Shown here in pieces: positions 1-7,301 of a stretch of 33,731 bases of DNA. This DNA is from Planctomycetota bacterium (lineage in GTDB: Bacteria > Planctomycetota > Phycisphaerae > FEN-1346). Each line of letters begins with the position of its first letter. Positions within the stretch are counted from its first letter, which is position 1. The notes under the pieces are model-generated. The model ran no database searches. It was not told where the DNA came from and was given only the letters and a program-made list of their open reading frames with translations. Where the stretch lies: NCBI GenBank assembly GCA_026387055.1, contig JAPLML010000066.1, forward strand, positions 1 through 33,731, given 5' to 3'. The translations under genes were made by a program, and so were the position numbers.

Positions 1-1131
1 GTTCGCGCCCGTCACGATGCCGTCTTCATCATACTCGTAGTGATGCACGAGCGTGCCGCGCGGCACTTCGGTGAGGCCGACGCCGTCGCCCTGGCGGCCC
101 TTGGGCCACTTCATCGGGGGCTTTTCGTCCTGGATGCCGTCGGCGATGAGCTCATCGAGCAGCCGCAGGACTTCGTAGAAGCAGTGGACGCTCTCGATGA
201 CCTGAGCGGTGTTGTTGTGGAAGGTGTTCGAGTTCGGGGCCGCCAGGCCGACCTTCCGGGCCGCCTCCTTGGCCTTCGGGTGAAGCAGCTTGGAGTTGTT
301 GTTGAAGCGCGCCAGTGCCCCGACCATCAAGCTGCTGCGCTTGTTCTTGACGTGCTTGGCGCTCGAGTGCTGGACGATGGACTCATGGATGATCTTCTTG
401 TAGTCGTGGATATCGGCGCAGTCGCCGTCGCTGGTCATGAGGTCGCCGCCGTAGAAGGCGTACTCCGTGGCATCGGTCAGCGACTCGTACTCGGTCTCGC
501 GCTTGAACTCGGGGACCTTCAGCGAGGCGTACAGGTCCACGGTGGCCCAGACGTCGGCCTCGTGCGAGGCGATGTGCTGGCGAAGCTCCTTGAGGGTCCG
601 GACGTTCGGCAGCTTCATGTAGCCGCCGGGGACCATGCTGATGGGATGGACGTGGCGGCCGACGAGCACCTCGCAGATGTAGTTGGCGAGCCTCTTGAGG
701 CGCATCGCCCGCAGGACCACGTCGGTGTGAGTCTTCGCGAGCGGGATGACGCTCGGCGCGCCGAAGAAGTCCGGCGCCACGAGGAAGTAGATGTGGAGCC
801 AGTGGCTCTGGAGCTGCTCGGCGTGAAGGACGACTTTGCGCAGCTTGAGCGTCTGCTCGGTGAGCGTGATGCCCATCGCGTCCTCGGTGGCCTTGAGGCT
901 GGCGGTGCCGTGGCCACAGGCGCAGATGCCGCAGATCCGCGTCGTGAGGAACATGGCGTCCTGCCACGAGCGCCCGCGGAGCATCGCCTCGAAAAACCGC
1001 GGCGACTCGGTGACCTCCATCTTGCACTCGACGAGTTCGCCGTCCTCGACCTTGGCGACGATGTTGCCGTGCCCTTCGACGCGCGTCACGTAGTCGACCC
1101 GAACGTCCAGCGTTTTGGATGCCTTCGCCAT
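1..1131 (-). CDS. hydA: NiFe hydrogenase large (alpha) subunit, group 3b sulfhydrogenase type, partial
   Basis: This is the catalytic subunit of a cytoplasmic NiFe hydrogenase and binds the Ni-Fe(CN)2CO centre. The 377 visible codons run off the left edge without a stop, so the C-terminal nickel-binding motif (DPCxxC) and the protease-cleaved tail lie outside the window. The N-terminal nickel motif RICGICACGHG is visible (codons near 910-950), following the usual VTRVEGHGN start of the family. The ATG at 1129-1131 is preceded by GAGGGAGC about nine bases upstream. It is the last gene of a minus-strand hydB-hydG-hydD-hydA set, the gene order known for Pyrococcus-type sulfhydrogenases (NADP-linked group 3b). 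The group assignment rests on the partner genes. The role in H2 uptake, H2 evolution or sulfur reduction cannot be read from the sequence. Confidence 0.93.
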   Translation of the reverse strand, partial: MAKASKTLDVRVDYVTRVEGHGNIVAKVEDGELVECKMEVTESPRFFEAMLRGRSWQDAMFLTTRICGICACGHGTASLKATEDAMGITLTEQTLKLRKVVLHAEQLQSHWLHIYFLVAPDFFGAPSVIPLAKTHTDVVLRAMRLKRLANYICEVLVGRHVHPISMVPGGYMKLPNVRTLKELRQHIASHEADVWATVDLYASLKVPEFKRETEYESLTDATEYAFYGGDLMTSDGDCADIHDYKKIIHESIVQHSSAKHVKNKRSSLMVGALARFNNNSKLLHPKAKEAARKVGLAAPNSNTFHNNTAQVIESVHCFYEVLRLLDELIADGIQDEKPPMKWPKGRQGDGVGLTEVPRGTLVHHYEYDEDGIVTGAN

Positions 1132-1173
1132 GCGATTGGTGCTCCCTCTTATCGATCGCCGCTCTTGCGTTTC

Positions 1174-1206
1174 ACACGCGCCCAGCAAGCTGGGCGGCTA
1201 AATGGC
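1174..1206. repeat. Palindromic repeat, GGCTAA family, copy 1
   Basis: The segment contains the perfect palindrome GCCCAGC-AA-GCTGGGC followed by GGCTAAATGGC. It is essentially identical to 28370-28402 and related to 2966-2989 and 29500-29523. It lies between hydA and hydD. Only the left half of the longer element at 28369-28475 is present here. Confidence 0.8.
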
Positions 1207-1232
1207 CGCCGCGGCGGGCTCGAATGCCGCCC

Positions 1233-1985
1233 TTACGCTTCCTTCGACACTTCGTCGTAAATGCCTTGGAACAACCGAAACTCCCGCAGCACGTCCTGCA
1301 CCGTCAGGCCAAACTCGGCCATCACATCCTTGGCCGCCTGCGTGTTGGGCTTGTCCACCAAGCCCCGGCAGCCGATGCACTTGTGGCCGGCGCTCGGGCA
1401 CAGGTACGGCTTGCAGCCGGCCCGCGTCACGATGCCCAGGCACGGCACGCCCTTGTGCCAGAGGCAGACGTTGTCGGCCAGCTTGCAGTCGACGCAGACG
1501 GGGTAGTTCGGCAGGCGGAAGGGCTTGCCCATCAGCAGGCACGTGGCCGCCTCCAGGAACTCCGCCGGGTTGAGCGGGCACCCGGGGATCTCGGCGTCGA
1601 CCTTGACCTCGGCCTTCTGCGGCCGCGCGGGGATGTGCGGGACCCACGCCCGCCGCTCGCCGTAGACGTAGCGGGCCACGTCGTCCGGGTCCTGGAAGTT
1701 CTTGAGCATGTTGACGCCGCCGTGGGTCGCGCACGCCCCGAGCGCCACCAGGATGTCGGTCTTGGCCCGGATCTCCTGGATCTTCTCAATGTCGTGCGAC
1801 GTGACGATCGAGCCCTCGACGAAGGCGACGTTGTAGTGCGGCACGTCGCCGTCGGAGGCCTCGCGGAATCGCCCGATGTCGGCCGCCGCCAGGATCGGCA
1901 GCAGGTCCGTCTCGCAGTTGATGACTTGGAGCCCGCACCCCTCGCAGCACGAGAGGCTGTCGAACATCAGAACCGGTCTTGCCAT
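1233..1985 (-). CDS. hydD: NiFe hydrogenase small (delta) subunit
   Basis: Electron-transfer small subunit of the hydrogenase (NADH:ubiquinone oxidoreductase 20 kDa / MvhG-HydD family), which carries Fe-S clusters next to the active-site subunit. The protein has 250 residues. The proximal-cluster cysteines are visible in CCEGC (residues 13-17), GACATHGG (C85) and PGCP (C136). A second Cys-rich half (C164, C167, C174, C182, C191, C196, C203, C206) fits the medial and distal clusters. I chose the ATG at 1983-1985 (MARPVLMFDS) because AAGGA stands seven bases upstream. An in-frame upstream ATG at 2009 would add a Lys-rich eight-residue leader (MKKKKETR) and is less likely. It lies between hydG and hydA and is probably cotranscribed with them. 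Confidence 0.92.
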   Translation of the reverse strand: MARPVLMFDSLSCCEGCGLQVINCETDLLPILAAADIGRFREASDGDVPHYNVAFVEGSIVTSHDIEKIQEIRAKTDILVALGACATHGGVNMLKNFQDPDDVARYVYGERRAWVPHIPARPQKAEVKVDAEIPGCPLNPAEFLEAATCLLMGKPFRLPNYPVCVDCKLADNVCLWHKGVPCLGIVTRAGCKPYLCPSAGHKCIGCRGLVDKPNTQAAKDVMAEFGLTVQDVLREFRLFQGIYDEVSKEA

Positions 1986-2008
1986 TCGCGTTTCCTTCTT
2001 CTTTTTCA

Positions 2009-2033
2009 AATCTCAGATTTCAGACTTGAGATT
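2009..2033. repeat. Small inverted repeat between hydG and hydD
   Basis: AATCTCA at 2009-2015 pairs with TGAGATT at 2027-2033, with an 11-base spacer. The AT-rich composition stands out from the surrounding GC-rich sequence. A possibly related degenerate stretch of AATCCGC/AATCCGAA units lies at about 3055-3076. It could be a decayed palindromic element or an mRNA hairpin. I see no T-run after it. Confidence 0.45.
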
Positions 2034-2048
2034 CGCAGTCCGCAATTG

Positions 2049-2903
2049 TCAGATGCCTTCCCTCAGCTTCTTCACCTGCTCGTACGTGAAAACGGGCCCC
2101 TCGCGGCAGACGTAGATGCCGCGGATCTGGCAGTGGCCGCACTTGCCCACGCCGCACTTCATGTGGCGCTCGAGCGAACAGATGATCCGGTGCTCCGGAA
2201 TGCCCTCGGCCAGCGCCTCCAGGACCGTGAACTTGAACATGATGGGCGGACCGACGATGACCGCGTACGTCCGCGTCGGGTCCACCTCGATCTGCCGGAA
2301 CAGGCGCGTGATGACGCCCACGTTGCCCTTCCACGACGCGTCGCCGCGGTCGACCGTGACGCGCGTGTCGATGTCCTTGCGCTTCGTCCACTCCTCGACC
2401 TCCTGGCGGAAGAGGAGCCACTTCGGCTCGCGCGCGCCGAACAGGATCGTCACCTTGCCGTAGTCCTGGCGGTTGTCGAGGACGTAGCGGATCAGGCTCC
2501 GCGTCGGCGCCAGGCCCAGGCCGCCCGCGACGAACAGGACGTCCTGGCCCTTCATGGCGCTGTAGTCGAAATGGTTGCCGAACGGGCCGCGGATGCCCAG
2601 CCGGTCGCCCTTCCCGAACTTCTTCAGGGCATTGGTGACCATGCCGACGCTGCGCACCGTCAGCTCGAAGGCATCGCCCTGGGTCGGGCTGGAGCAGATG
2701 CTGATGGGCGACTCGCCGATGCCGAAGACCATGCAGCTGACGAACTGGCCCGGCTCGTAGCGCAGCGGTTCGCCTTCGAGGGCGACGCGGAAGAACCGCT
2801 CCGTCTCCGTCATCTGCTCGGCCTCGAGGAGGCGGGCCATCTTCGGGACATACGGGCTCGGCGCGGCCGCGCCCTTCTCGAAATCGACGGCGACTTGGCT
2901 CAC
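2049..2903 (-). CDS. hydG: Sulfhydrogenase gamma subunit, FAD/NAD(P)H-binding oxidoreductase
   Basis: Flavoprotein subunit of the hydrogenase that passes electrons between NAD(P)H and the Fe-S relay. It belongs to the ferredoxin-NADP reductase fold family that includes PyrK. The 284 residues contain the FAD-binding stretch YEPGQFVSC...SPISICSSP (about 49-73) and the nucleotide-binding segment VLFVAGGLGLAPTRSLI. At the C-terminus a 2Fe-2S motif, C250-x4-C255-x2-C258-x7-C266, is visible. The start is a GTG at 2903, supported by GGGAG about nine bases upstream. An in-frame ATG 21 codons later is possible but would remove conserved N-terminal sequence. It lies between hydB and hydD in the same orientation. 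Confidence 0.9.
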   Translation of the reverse strand: MSQVAVDFEKGAAAPSPYVPKMARLLEAEQMTETERFFRVALEGEPLRYEPGQFVSCMVFGIGESPISICSSPTQGDAFELTVRSVGMVTNALKKFGKGDRLGIRGPFGNHFDYSAMKGQDVLFVAGGLGLAPTRSLIRYVLDNRQDYGKVTILFGAREPKWLLFRQEVEEWTKRKDIDTRVTVDRGDASWKGNVGVITRLFRQIEVDPTRTYAVIVGPPIMFKFTVLEALAEGIPEHRIICSLERHMKCGVGKCGHCQIRGIYVCREGPVFTYEQVKKLREGI

Positions 2904-2965
2904 AGGTTTCAGCTCCCGCCCCCGTTCGCGGGGGGCTCATCATCTTGATGCTCGATCCATCGACC

Positions 2966-2989
2966 GCGCCCATCAAGATGGGCGGCTAA
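2966..2989. repeat. Palindromic repeat, GGCTAA family, copy 2 (covarying arms)
   Basis: This copy reads GCCCATC-AA-GATGGGC followed by GGCTAA. Compared with copies 1 and 3, one arm changed G to T and the other changed C to A, so pairing is kept. An upstream CATCTTGATG at 2941-2950 is also complementary to CATCAAGATG at 2971-2980, which gives an alternative larger stem. It lies between hydB and hydG. Confidence 0.75.
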
Positions 2990-3083
2990 CCAAGCGGCCA
3001 ACTACCACGCGGTCGCCTTCGGCTCCCCGCTAAAAGCGGCTGGTGTTGCTGTTCAATCCGCAATCCGAAATCCGCCATGCCTC

Positions 3084-4133
3084 TTATCGGCTGCCTGCGA
3101 TCTGAATGAACGTCTCCTTGATGCTGATGTCGGCGACGCACGCCCGTTCGCACCGGCCGCAGCCGACGCAGCCGCTCCGCCCCGTCTGATCGAGGATGTA
3201 CTTACCCTTGCGGAACATCCGGTGCCTCAGGCGGCTCGAGCGATCCTTGCGGAAGTTCTCGCCGCCCGCCACCTCGGCGAACGGGTCGAGCTGGCACGAA
3301 TCGTAGCGCCGCACGCGGCAGCCCTTCGTCAGGTCCACCGCCACGTCGTCGTCCACGTCCCAGCAGTAACAGGTCGGGCAGGTCGTGTTGCACGAGCCGC
3401 AGGCGAAGCACCGCCGCGCGATCGCCTCCCACACGAGGCTGTCGTACGAGGCGTCGAGAATCTCGGGCAGGTACTTGACCTCGAACGGCAACTGGAAGTG
3501 GAAGTTGCCGCGCTTCTCCTCCGCGAACTTCTGCCGCGCCTGCATGTCCTGTTTCGTGGCCGGCCGGACCTTGGCCTTCTCCACGAGGGCCTCGCCCAGC
3601 GGCGTCTTCACCTCGACGAAGAACCGGTTGCCCTCGGGCGTCAGCATCACGTCGTAGCCGGCCTCCGGGTACAGCGACCCCATGTCGAGGCAGAAGCAGG
3701 TCTCGTCGCACGGGGCCGCGCAGTCGATGCTGACGATGGCCGTGTCGGCCCGCCGCGCCAGGTAGTGCGGGTCCGCGATGTCCTTGGAGAACGCCGCGTC
3801 GAGCGTCTGGATCGCGGTCACGTCGCACGGGTGGACGCCGAACAGGACGTGCGGCTCGTGATCGAGGACCGCGGTCGGCCTGGGATCCGCGCCGATCTGG
3901 TAGGACATCACGGTCTGCCGGGCGGGCCAGAGGAACTTCTTCGGCCCCAGGACCGTGACCGTGTAGTCCAGGCGGACCTCGGCCGGATCCGCGATATACT
4001 CCCAGCCGAACTTCAGGTCGGTCCGGTCCGCCGGCGACGTCTCCTTGAGAACCGGGGCCGCCACCCGACGCTGCGCCGCCAGCGCCTCGATCCATGCCCC
4101 CAGGTCGCTCTTGTTCAGGACTAATGGCAACAT
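3084..4133 (-). CDS. hydB: Sulfhydrogenase beta subunit, 4Fe-4S dicluster protein
   Basis: Iron-sulfur subunit of the NADP-linked hydrogenase that relays electrons between the flavoprotein HydG and the small subunit. The protein has 349 residues. Two ferredoxin-type motifs are visible: C242-x2-C245-x2-C248-x3-C252 and C322-x2-C325-x2-C328-x3-C332. Further cysteines (C138, C142, C146, C148) lie in the N-terminal domain. The ATG at 4131-4133 is preceded by GGAAGGA, a strong ribosome binding site. It is the first hydrogenase gene in the operon and starts 68 bases after the stop of the response regulator, in the same orientation. Confidence 0.92.
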   Translation of the reverse strand: MLPLVLNKSDLGAWIEALAAQRRVAAPVLKETSPADRTDLKFGWEYIADPAEVRLDYTVTVLGPKKFLWPARQTVMSYQIGADPRPTAVLDHEPHVLFGVHPCDVTAIQTLDAAFSKDIADPHYLARRADTAIVSIDCAAPCDETCFCLDMGSLYPEAGYDVMLTPEGNRFFVEVKTPLGEALVEKAKVRPATKQDMQARQKFAEEKRGNFHFQLPFEVKYLPEILDASYDSLVWEAIARRCFACGSCNTTCPTCYCWDVDDDVAVDLTKGCRVRRYDSCQLDPFAEVAGGENFRKDRSSRLRHRMFRKGKYILDQTGRSGCVGCGRCERACVADISIKETFIQIAGSR

Positions 4134-4201
4134 GCGTGAGTTTCCTTCCCTCTCGTCCCTCGCTCGTGCGGCGGCCGCCTGCCCCGACGCCGGCGCGCCG
4201 C

Positions 4202-4594
4202 TTACTTTCTCATCACGTCGCCGATCGCCTTCAGAAGCCGCTGCGGGTCCACGGGCTTTTCGAGAAAGACCTCGACCGGCATGAACTCCTTGTCCGTCTC
4301 GGGCGAGAACTCAAAGCCCGTCTTCTGCGAGATGCTCGTGAGCATGATGATCGGGATCTTGGCGGTCTTGGGGTCCGCCTTCAGGTCCTGGGCGATGTAG
4401 AACCCCTCGGTATCCTTGGCCATCATCACATCAAGAAGAATACAATCGATGCCGCCCTGGCGGATCCGGGCGACGCCTTCCTTGCCGGTGAAGGCCGACG
4501 CCACGCCGTACCCCGCCCCTTCCAGGATGACCTTCGTGGCTTCGACGACGTCCGGATCGTCGTCGATGATGATGACGGTCTTCTGCTTCGCCAT
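4202..4594 (-). CDS. Stand-alone response regulator receiver protein
   Basis: CheY-like single-domain receiver of 130 residues. The acidic pocket D11-D12-D13, phosphoacceptor D55 (LLDVMM), T86 and K113 (EKP) are all in the expected places. No DNA-binding or enzymatic output domain follows, so it must act through a partner protein. I chose the ATG at 4592-4594 (MAKQKTVIII). An upstream in-frame start would add a 32-residue tail unlike the family. The gene is the first in the minus-strand run leading into hydBGDA and shares the promoter at 4781-4808. A role in hydrogenase control is inferred from position only. Confidence 0.88.
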   Translation of the reverse strand: MAKQKTVIIIDDDPDVVEATKVILEGAGYGVASAFTGKEGVARIRQGGIDCILLDVMMAKDTEGFYIAQDLKADPKTAKIPIIMLTSISQKTGFEFSPETDKEFMPVEVFLEKPVDPQRLLKAIGDVMRK

Positions 4595-4728
4595 AGCCGT
4601 GCTCTCCCGTAGGTTCGGCTCATCCGAGCCCGCGTCCGGTTCACCCCCGGCCGCGGTCCGCCATACTACCGCGCGGCCGCCCAGCGTCAACCATTCTGCC
4701 GGTCCGCCAACGATACCCCGCGCGGCCC

Positions 4729-4742
4729 GTGAAATCTTTCAC
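4729..4742. promoter_or_regulatory. Operator-like palindrome downstream of the response regulator/hydrogenase promoter
   Basis: GTGAAA-TC-TTTCAC is a perfect 14-base inverted repeat at about +32 to +45 of the predicted transcript. Its position suits a repressor site or an RNA hairpin in the leader. The binding protein is unknown. Confidence 0.4.
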
Positions 4743-4780
4743 AATCTTCGGCAAAACAAATCGCCCCGAAGGGCCGGCGT

Positions 4781-4808
4781 ATATTAGCAGCATCCCAGAG
4801 CCTGTCAA
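4781..4808 (-). promoter_or_regulatory. Sigma70-like promoter for the response regulator-hydBGDA operon
   Basis: On the minus strand a consensus -35 TTGACA (4803-4808) and a -10 TAATAT (4781-4786) are separated by 16 bases. The predicted start near 4774 leaves a leader of about 180 bases before the response regulator ATG at 4594. The -35 is perfect and the -10 matches four of six positions. Confidence 0.55.
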
Positions 4809-4848
4809 ACACGAAAAAGGGCAAAACCTCCGCCTCTCGCCACCGCCG

Positions 4849-5376
4849 TTAGAGGGGGAACCCGATCCGCTTCCGCCTCGACGCGGGCGGTGGGACCATC
4901 AGCTCCCGGATGGCCGCCACCAGGGACGCAATCTGCTCGTCGTGGCCTTCCAGCCGCCTCTCCAACTCCGCCAGCTTCCGGGCCAGTTGCTTGTGGGCGG
5001 CCAGCATCTCCCGCAATTTCACGAAGGCCCTCACGACGTAGACGCTCACCTTCACCGCCCGCTCCGAGTTCAGGACGCTCGCCGCCATGATGGCCCCGTG
5101 CTCGGTGAAGGCATAGGGGCGGTACCGCCTGCCACCCCGTCCCTTCTTTGAGGTTCCAATTTGGAACCTCAAACAGGCGAACTCCTCTTTGCTGAGCTGA
5201 AACAGGAAGTCGGGGGGGAACCGACTCAGGTTGCGCTTGACAGCCTTGACCAGAATCTTGGTCTCGACGCCATAGAGTGCAGCCAAGTCCGCATCGAGCA
5301 TCACCCTCTCGCCGCGGATCAGGAGAATCCGCTCCTCGATCTGCCCCACCGGCACAATCGCGCCTTCGCCCATCAT
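4849..5376 (-). CDS. ORF6N domain protein (putative DNA-binding)
   Basis: The 175-residue protein begins with the ORF6N domain, seen as ERILLIRGERVMLDADLAAL...LYGVET and, further on, NLSRFPPDFLFQLSKEEF and the FTEHGAIMAASVL stretch. A coiled-coil-like segment follows (about residues 125-155, KQLARKLAELERRLEGHDEQ) and then a short basic tail. ORF6N proteins are related to phage KilA-N/antirepressor-type proteins and are common on bacterial chromosomes and mobile elements. Their exact biochemical role is poorly known. Two consecutive ATGs (5374-5376 and 5371-5373) follow AGGGGGAA, and either could be the start. It appears to be a single gene, about 250 bases upstream of the response regulator gene. 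Confidence 0.85.
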   Translation of the reverse strand: MMGEGAIVPVGQIEERILLIRGERVMLDADLAALYGVETKILVKAVKRNLSRFPPDFLFQLSKEEFACLRFQIGTSKKGRGGRRYRPYAFTEHGAIMAASVLNSERAVKVSVYVVRAFVKLREMLAAHKQLARKLAELERRLEGHDEQIASLVAAIRELMVPPPASRRKRIGFPL

Positions 5377-5478
5377 GGCTGTTCCCCCTGAGCAAGTCGG
5401 ACGAGCGAAGATACCCGGGCGCGGCGAGACTGTCCAGCGTTCAAGCCGACAGCATTCAAGCCCGCAATCTGCGAGATC

Positions 5479-5504
5479 AAGAAAAGGCCGGACGCGCCCC
5501 GGCC
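5479..5504 (-). terminator. Rho-independent terminator after hypE
   Basis: On the minus strand the stem GGCCGG/CCGGCC (5499-5504 with 5486-5491, seven-base loop) is followed by TTTTCTT (5485-5479). A second perfect hairpin, CAGTCAC-TTC-GTGACTG (5520-5536), lies between it and the hypE stop. Confidence 0.65.
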
Positions 5505-5541
5505 TACCTCTTTGTCACTCAGTCACTTCGTGACTGGCCGT

Positions 5542-6374
5542 TCAGCAGATGCGCGGCAGGTCTTCGCCGTAGGGCATCTCGAGGACGCGTTCGCCGCCGA
5601 TCGGTGTACGGAGCGTGACTCGCGGACCGACCTCGGCTGGCGGCAGCACCTCGCCGATCACCGCCGCCTCGCGCCCGAGCGGGTGGTGGCGCATGGCCGC
5701 CAGCGCGGCAGCGCACTCCTGGGGCCGCGCCACAACGACGAACTTCCCCTCGTTCGCCACGTTCAGAACGTCCAGGCCCAGGGCATCGCACGCCCCCGCC
5801 ACGGCCGGCCGCACGGGCACCGACGCCTCGTCGATGCGGATGCGAACGTTGGCCGCCTCGGCCAGCTCGTTCACCGCCGCCGCCAAGCCGCCCCGAGACG
5901 CCGTCCCTTCGGAATGAGGCCGATGCCCGACGTATTGAGGAACATTTGGTCGGCGCTGCCGCGCTCCACAACCTTCGTGTCGCCACAGACCACCGGGACG
6001 CCGACCGACCTCGCCGTCGCAGCCGCCGAATCGAGCACCCGGGCCAGCACCGCCAGCGACAGCCCCTCCTCCAGAATGAGCGCGAGCGAAATGGCCAGCG
6101 GACGGGCCCCGAGGCACGAGAGGTCATTGACGGTGCCCGAGACGGCCAGGCGCCCGATGTCCCCGCCGGGAAACTCCAGCGGCCGCACGACGTAGGAGTC
6201 TGTCGTGAACGCCAGAGCCACCCCGTCCGCCTCGACCCGTGCGGCATCCGCAAGGCGCACGAGTTCGCCACTGGAGTCGCCCGGGGCGAACCGGGAGAGG
6301 ATCTCGCGCCGCACGAGGCTCATCGTCCGCTCTCCCCCGCCACCGTCGGCCAGGAGAATCACGTCGTCCGCCAT
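5542..6374 (-). pseudogene. hypE: Hydrogenase maturation protein HypE, internally deleted and frameshifted
   Basis: HypE dehydrates the thiocarboxamide on its C-terminal cysteine to a thiocyanate, which supplies the CN ligands of the NiFe centre. The N-terminal part from the ATG at 6374 (ILLADGGGG, SGTVNDLSCLGARP, VCGDTKVVERG) runs to GIGLIPKGRRL and then stops in its own frame at 5871. From about 5900 the other frame continues RGGLAAAVNELAEAANV to the canonical C-terminal PRIC with the stop at 5542. The junction is at about 5890-5905. Relative to normal HypE (about 335-350 residues), some 60-70 residues between GRRL and the (RDPT)RGGLAA motif are missing, and the total length of 833 bases is not a multiple of three. 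Either the gene is dead or the assembly lost a segment. It lies 64 bases downstream of the K+ channel gene. Confidence 0.85.
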
Positions 6375-6438
6375 GGGCCTCTCCGCTCGGTCCCTGGTGC
6401 CCCCACTTCATCGTACCCGGCGCCCGCCGCCGGCGAGG

Positions 6439-7251
6439 TCAGGACTTCTCGGAACCCTCGAGCTCCTTGCCGCAGTGGGGGCACCGCCGGCCGCGGCGCT
6501 TCTCGTGGTATTTCTCGACGAAGCCGGAACCCAGGATGCCCGCCGGCAGGGCAAACAGGCCGATCCCCAGTATGGCGACGAAGCCCGCCAGGACTTTGCC
6601 GATGGGCGTGATGGGGTACATGTCTCCGTAGCCGACCGTCGTGACGGTCGCGACGGCCCACCACATGGTCGCCGGCATGCTTGAGAATGCCTGCGGCTGG
6701 GCATCCCGCTCCACCAGGTACATCAGCCCGGAGGCCAGCACGACCAAGATCGCGACGATCACGAACGTGGCCACAAGCTCCCCGCGGCGATCCCGCACCA
6801 CGGCCACCAGGAGCCGCACCGACTCGGAGTAGCGGCCGATCTTCAGCAGACGCATCAGCCTCATCAACCGCAGCACCCGGATGAACAAGAGGTCCGTCGG
6901 GACCAGCATCGGTAGGTAGAAGGGCAGGACGGCCACCAAGTCCACCAGGGCCAGCGGCGTCAGAATGTACCGAATCCGACCGAGAACCGGCCTCTGAAAG
7001 CGCGCGTGGCCCGGCACCACCCAGAGCCGCAGCAGGTACTCCACCGTGAACACGGCGACCGAGAAAACCTCGAACCCCCAAAGCTGCCGGCCCCAGGCGA
7101 CCGACAGGTCCTCGACGGAGTCCACCATGACCGCGGTCACGTTCAGGATGATAAGGGCAATGAGGCCCACTTGGACCGCGTGGCCGAGCCGGTCGTCGGG
7201 CCCCGGTGCTTCAAGGATCTGAAAGAGGCGATGACGAAGCTGCCCGATCAT
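6439..7251 (-). CDS. Voltage-gated potassium channel, Kv/KvAP type
   Basis: Six-transmembrane ion channel of 270 residues. The selectivity filter TVGYGD is at 205-210. The S4 voltage sensor has regularly spaced arginines (RVLRLMRLMRLLKIGR, 125-140). Hydrophobic segments are visible at about 27-45, 60-78, 96-118, 158-180 and 215-240. The short C-terminal tail is basic and contains CPHCGKEL (C257, C260), which resembles half of a zinc ribbon, in place of the usual regulatory domain. I chose the ATG at 7249-7251. A GTG at 7278 would add nine residues. It faces away from the repressor gene's promoter region and may be cotranscribed with hypE downstream. Confidence 0.9.
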   Translation of the reverse strand: MIGQLRHRLFQILEAPGPDDRLGHAVQVGLIALIILNVTAVMVDSVEDLSVAWGRQLWGFEVFSVAVFTVEYLLRLWVVPGHARFQRPVLGRIRYILTPLALVDLVAVLPFYLPMLVPTDLLFIRVLRLMRLMRLLKIGRYSESVRLLVAVVRDRRGELVATFVIVAILVVLASGLMYLVERDAQPQAFSSMPATMWWAVATVTTVGYGDMYPITPIGKVLAGFVAILGIGLFALPAGILGSGFVEKYHEKRRGRRCPHCGKELEGSEKS

Positions 7252-7301
7252 GCCCTCCCCTTCTCGCCCCGCCCACACCGGTCTAGCCGACGGGTCACGA
7301 T

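Noticed and set aside
383..4124. Long opposite-strand open frames across the hydrogenase genes.
   Set aside because: They are low-complexity Arg/Gly/Ala/Val/Leu-rich translations in GC-rich DNA with no family motifs, overlapping well-supported hydrogenase subunits.
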